A stretch of 64,000 nt of DNA, taken from Limnephilus marmoratus. Taxonomy: Eukaryota; Arthropoda; Insecta; Trichoptera; Limnephilidae. The DNA lies in contig OU862928.1 in the NCBI GenBank assembly GCA_917880885.1, forward strand, positions 39,668,962 to 39,732,961, read 5' to 3'. The first letter of the stretch is position 1. Every line of letters begins with the position of its first letter. Below, in pieces: positions 62,072 to 64,000 of this stretch. The notes under the pieces were generated by a model. The model did not search any database. It was not told the DNA's origin and saw only the letters and a list, made by a program, of their open reading frames with translations. Position numbers and translations under genes: made by a program.

Positions 62072-62694
62072 TTATCCAGTGTGGGTAAGGGTGTGACGAT
62101 TTAAATGTTCATTTCGATAACATGAATAGTTGCATAATGAACATGAATAAGGTTTATCTCCAGTGTGGGTAAGGGTGTGACGTTTTAAATCATCTTTTCT
62201 AGAACATGAATAGCTGCATAAGGAACATGAGTAAGGTTTTTCTCCAGAATGGTTAAGGGTGTGCAGAGTTATATGTTCCTTTCGATAACATGTATAGCTG
62301 CATAATGAACATGAATAAGGTTTTTCTCCAGTGTGGGTAAGCGTGTGTCTTTTTAATTGCACCTTTTGAGAACATGCATAGCTGCATAATGAACATGAAT
62401 AAGGTTTTTCTCCAGTGTGGGTAGGCATGTGGCGATTTAATACCGACTTTTTAAAACATGAATAGCTGCATAAGGAACATGAATAAGGTTTTTCTCCAGT
62501 ATGGGTAAGCGTGTGCCGATTTAAATAATCTTTTCTAGAACATGAATAGCTGCACAAGGAACATGAATAAGGTTTTTCTCCAGCGTGGGTAAGGGTGTGA
62601 CGATTTAAACTTGCCTTTAAAGAATATGAATAGCTGCATACGGAACATGAATAAGGTTTTTCTCCAGGAAGCGTCTTCTGGTTCGTTGTTAGGT
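62072..62694 (-). CDS. C2H2 zinc-finger gene 2, finger-array exon
   Basis: Exon starts after the acceptor CCGCCTTTTTCAG with AC, completing a GAC codon with the G of the previous exon (phase 1). It codes LTTNQKTLPGEKPYSC and then seven fingers of 28 residues each, the consensus being GEKPYSCSLCSYSC, then RKxxLNRHTLTH and TGEKPYS linkers. Fingers are strikingly uniform, which points to recent tandem expansion. The frame ends at TAA (62072-62074) in what is normally the GAA of a linker (HTG then stop then KPYSC). The product is probably a nuclear DNA-binding protein with a shortened array. The uniform Ser/Tyr/Lys helix-contact residues vary between units, as expected for sequence readers. Confidence 0.8.
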
Positions 62695-62785
62695 CTGAAA
62701 AAGGCGGAGAGTTGAGCTTAATAAGTAGATATCTACAATGAAAACTCAAAATTATTAAAACGAATTCAGAAAAATAATAAATTAC

Positions 62786-62938
62786 CTGCTGTCGGGGTAA
62801 AATTTTCAGAGTGTTCTAAGGATTCCTTCTTAATATCCGGAAAAGTAATGTCTATTTCGGTATAAGGAATTCCCGCTTCATCTTCTTCTCGGGGTCCTCG
62901 TTCTGCATTGATGGAAACGGACTCCACATTAATGCTAC
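62786..62938 (-). CDS. C2H2 zinc-finger gene 2, upstream linker exon
   Basis: A 153-nt exon, phase 1 at both ends. Acceptor TATTATTCCAG before GTAGCATT, donor GCAG|GTAATT. It codes SINVESVSINAERGPREEDE, AGIPYTEIDITFPDIKKESL and EHSENFTPTA, an acidic linker common upstream of finger arrays. The joined codon GAC and frame continuity into the next exon support the splice. Further 5' exons must lie beyond and are not identified in this window. Confidence 0.65.
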
Positions 62939-63399
62939 CTGGAATAATAAAACAACAATACATTGATATATCAAGACATGCTCACTATTACTGTCTTCGG
63001 TGGTATTTGTAATAATTATTTGGAGTAATATTTGAATTACGAGTATGTATGTAAAACGAAATTCGCACCATACGCAATAAGTTTTGATGCACCGCCAATT
63101 TTTTTAATTTCAGAAGATTATTAAAAAAAGCCTGATTTTCATTATGAACAGAGCCCTTGAAGAGAGTTTTCACAAAAACGACAAGGGCATTCACAAATGG
63201 TTTCTATTTTTAAATAAAAATAATAGGTACCTATGTATTAAATACATTTTAGCACACATTCTAATAATATTCAAAGGGGCAAAATTATTGGGTAACTAAA
63301 TCGGGCGACCCCCATCAAAAAACCACCTGCAGGGTTTTTATCTGATAGTCATTAATAAAATTAGGAACCCGCACCATAATAAGTTGAGTGTTTTTTTTA
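62939..63399. other. No exon supported
   Basis: Probably intron of gene 2. Minus-strand frame 62988-63194 has no motif. Confidence 0.35.
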
Positions 63400-63970
63400 T
63401 TGTTATCAAGTTTAATTTGTAGAACTCCATTTTAATTTTAATTTTTTTATTATTTAATCAATAATATTATTATTAAATTAATAAAAACAGTTTATTTTTA
63501 AACAAGTTCTGCTGTGTAATTATTGTTACGCGTAACAGCTGTTTCGCCTTCTGAAGGCATTATCAAACTGTGGTCATGCCACATACAGACGATGTATTTA
63601 TACTATTTCTAGAGAGGTATTTATTATGACTCATTTCCAATTTCTGATTAAAAATGACTGAGACTACTAATGGATATTATTTTCTCAATTAGTGTAATTT
63701 CTCACTTCGACTGATAGTCTAATTATATTGTGAGTCATTTGCAAATGCTGACTCATGGTTTCCTTTTCAAGCATAATTAATTATTTTGAATTGGTTTGAA
63801 AATATTTAGAAGCAAAGAGTGAATTATATTTTTTTTTTCGTTTATTAAATTAGCTTTGGGGTTATTATTATGTTTGTTGATTTCCAGCTGCTCTAAAAGA
63901 TCAAGTTTACGTCCCTTATTTTGGATGTGTAAAATAACGGCTTCAAGGGATAACATAATTGACATTGATA
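63400..63970 (-). pseudogene. PLE family-2 C-terminus and tail
   Basis: Minus-strand frame 63777-63965 reads AVILHIQNKGRKLDLLEQLE then INKHNNNPKANLINEK, a C-terminal block of Penelope-like proteins. Downstream is the tail TGATAATGCCTTCAGAAGGC then GAAACAGCTG, and GAACTTGTTTAAAAATAAAC, as at 33410-33590 and 52965-53520. The rest of the element probably lies beyond the window end. Confidence 0.6.
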
Positions 63971-64000
63971 AAATAATTAGTCATAAAAAACGCAAAATTA

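Overview
This is an AT-rich, repeat-dense piece of an arthropod nuclear genome, most plausibly an insect. The evidence is spliced C2H2 zinc-finger genes with GT-AG introns, many 5'-truncated non-LTR retrotransposons, Penelope-like elements (PLEs), Helitrons, and mariner, pogo, piggyBac, hAT and P-like remnants, plus short runs of the insect telomere unit TTAGG. I cannot fix the order or species from sequence alone. No prokaryotic features are present.

Layout. 0-8 kb: a 5'-truncated RTE-like LINE with an intact reverse transcriptase (RT) frame, a Helitron, and LINE tails with the SINE that shares them. 8-22 kb: Helitrons, SINE copies, a large inverted-repeat element with a 60-bp minisatellite, and decayed LINE fragments. 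22-27 kb: a broken PLE with RT and GIY-YIG endonuclease, split by a TTAA-flanked MITE, then a P-like MITE. 27.5-30.9 kb: a hAT-type element with exact 8-bp target duplications enclosing a second inverted-repeat element and a long Jockey-like RT frame. 32-36.4 kb: minisatellite, Helitron and an unrecognised stretch. 36.4-52.5 kb: a snapback mariner followed by the main host gene, an inferred six-exon minus-strand C2H2 gene with introns packed with transposons. 53-60 kb: PLE tails, a captured fragment of that gene, nested hAT elements and a LINE. 61-63 kb: a second minus-strand C2H2 gene with a 28-residue finger array ending at a nonsense codon. 63.4-64 kb: the end of another PLE.

How parts relate. 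The host content is two zinc-finger genes, probably DNA-binding regulators. In the larger one all five finger-bearing exons are compatible in phase 0, so exons could be skipped without frame loss. The rest is mobile DNA at different stages of decay, often nested. An abundant A-tailed SINE (about 340-430 bp) shares its last ~110 nt, including a strong double stem, with the 3' end of a LINE here, suggesting a LINE/SINE partnership. Several PLE tails carry hammerhead-ribozyme-like motifs (CTGANGA, stem, GAAAC) on both strands.

All family names rest on visible motifs, termini and target duplications; no database search was possible. Exon joins are inferred from splice signals and phase.
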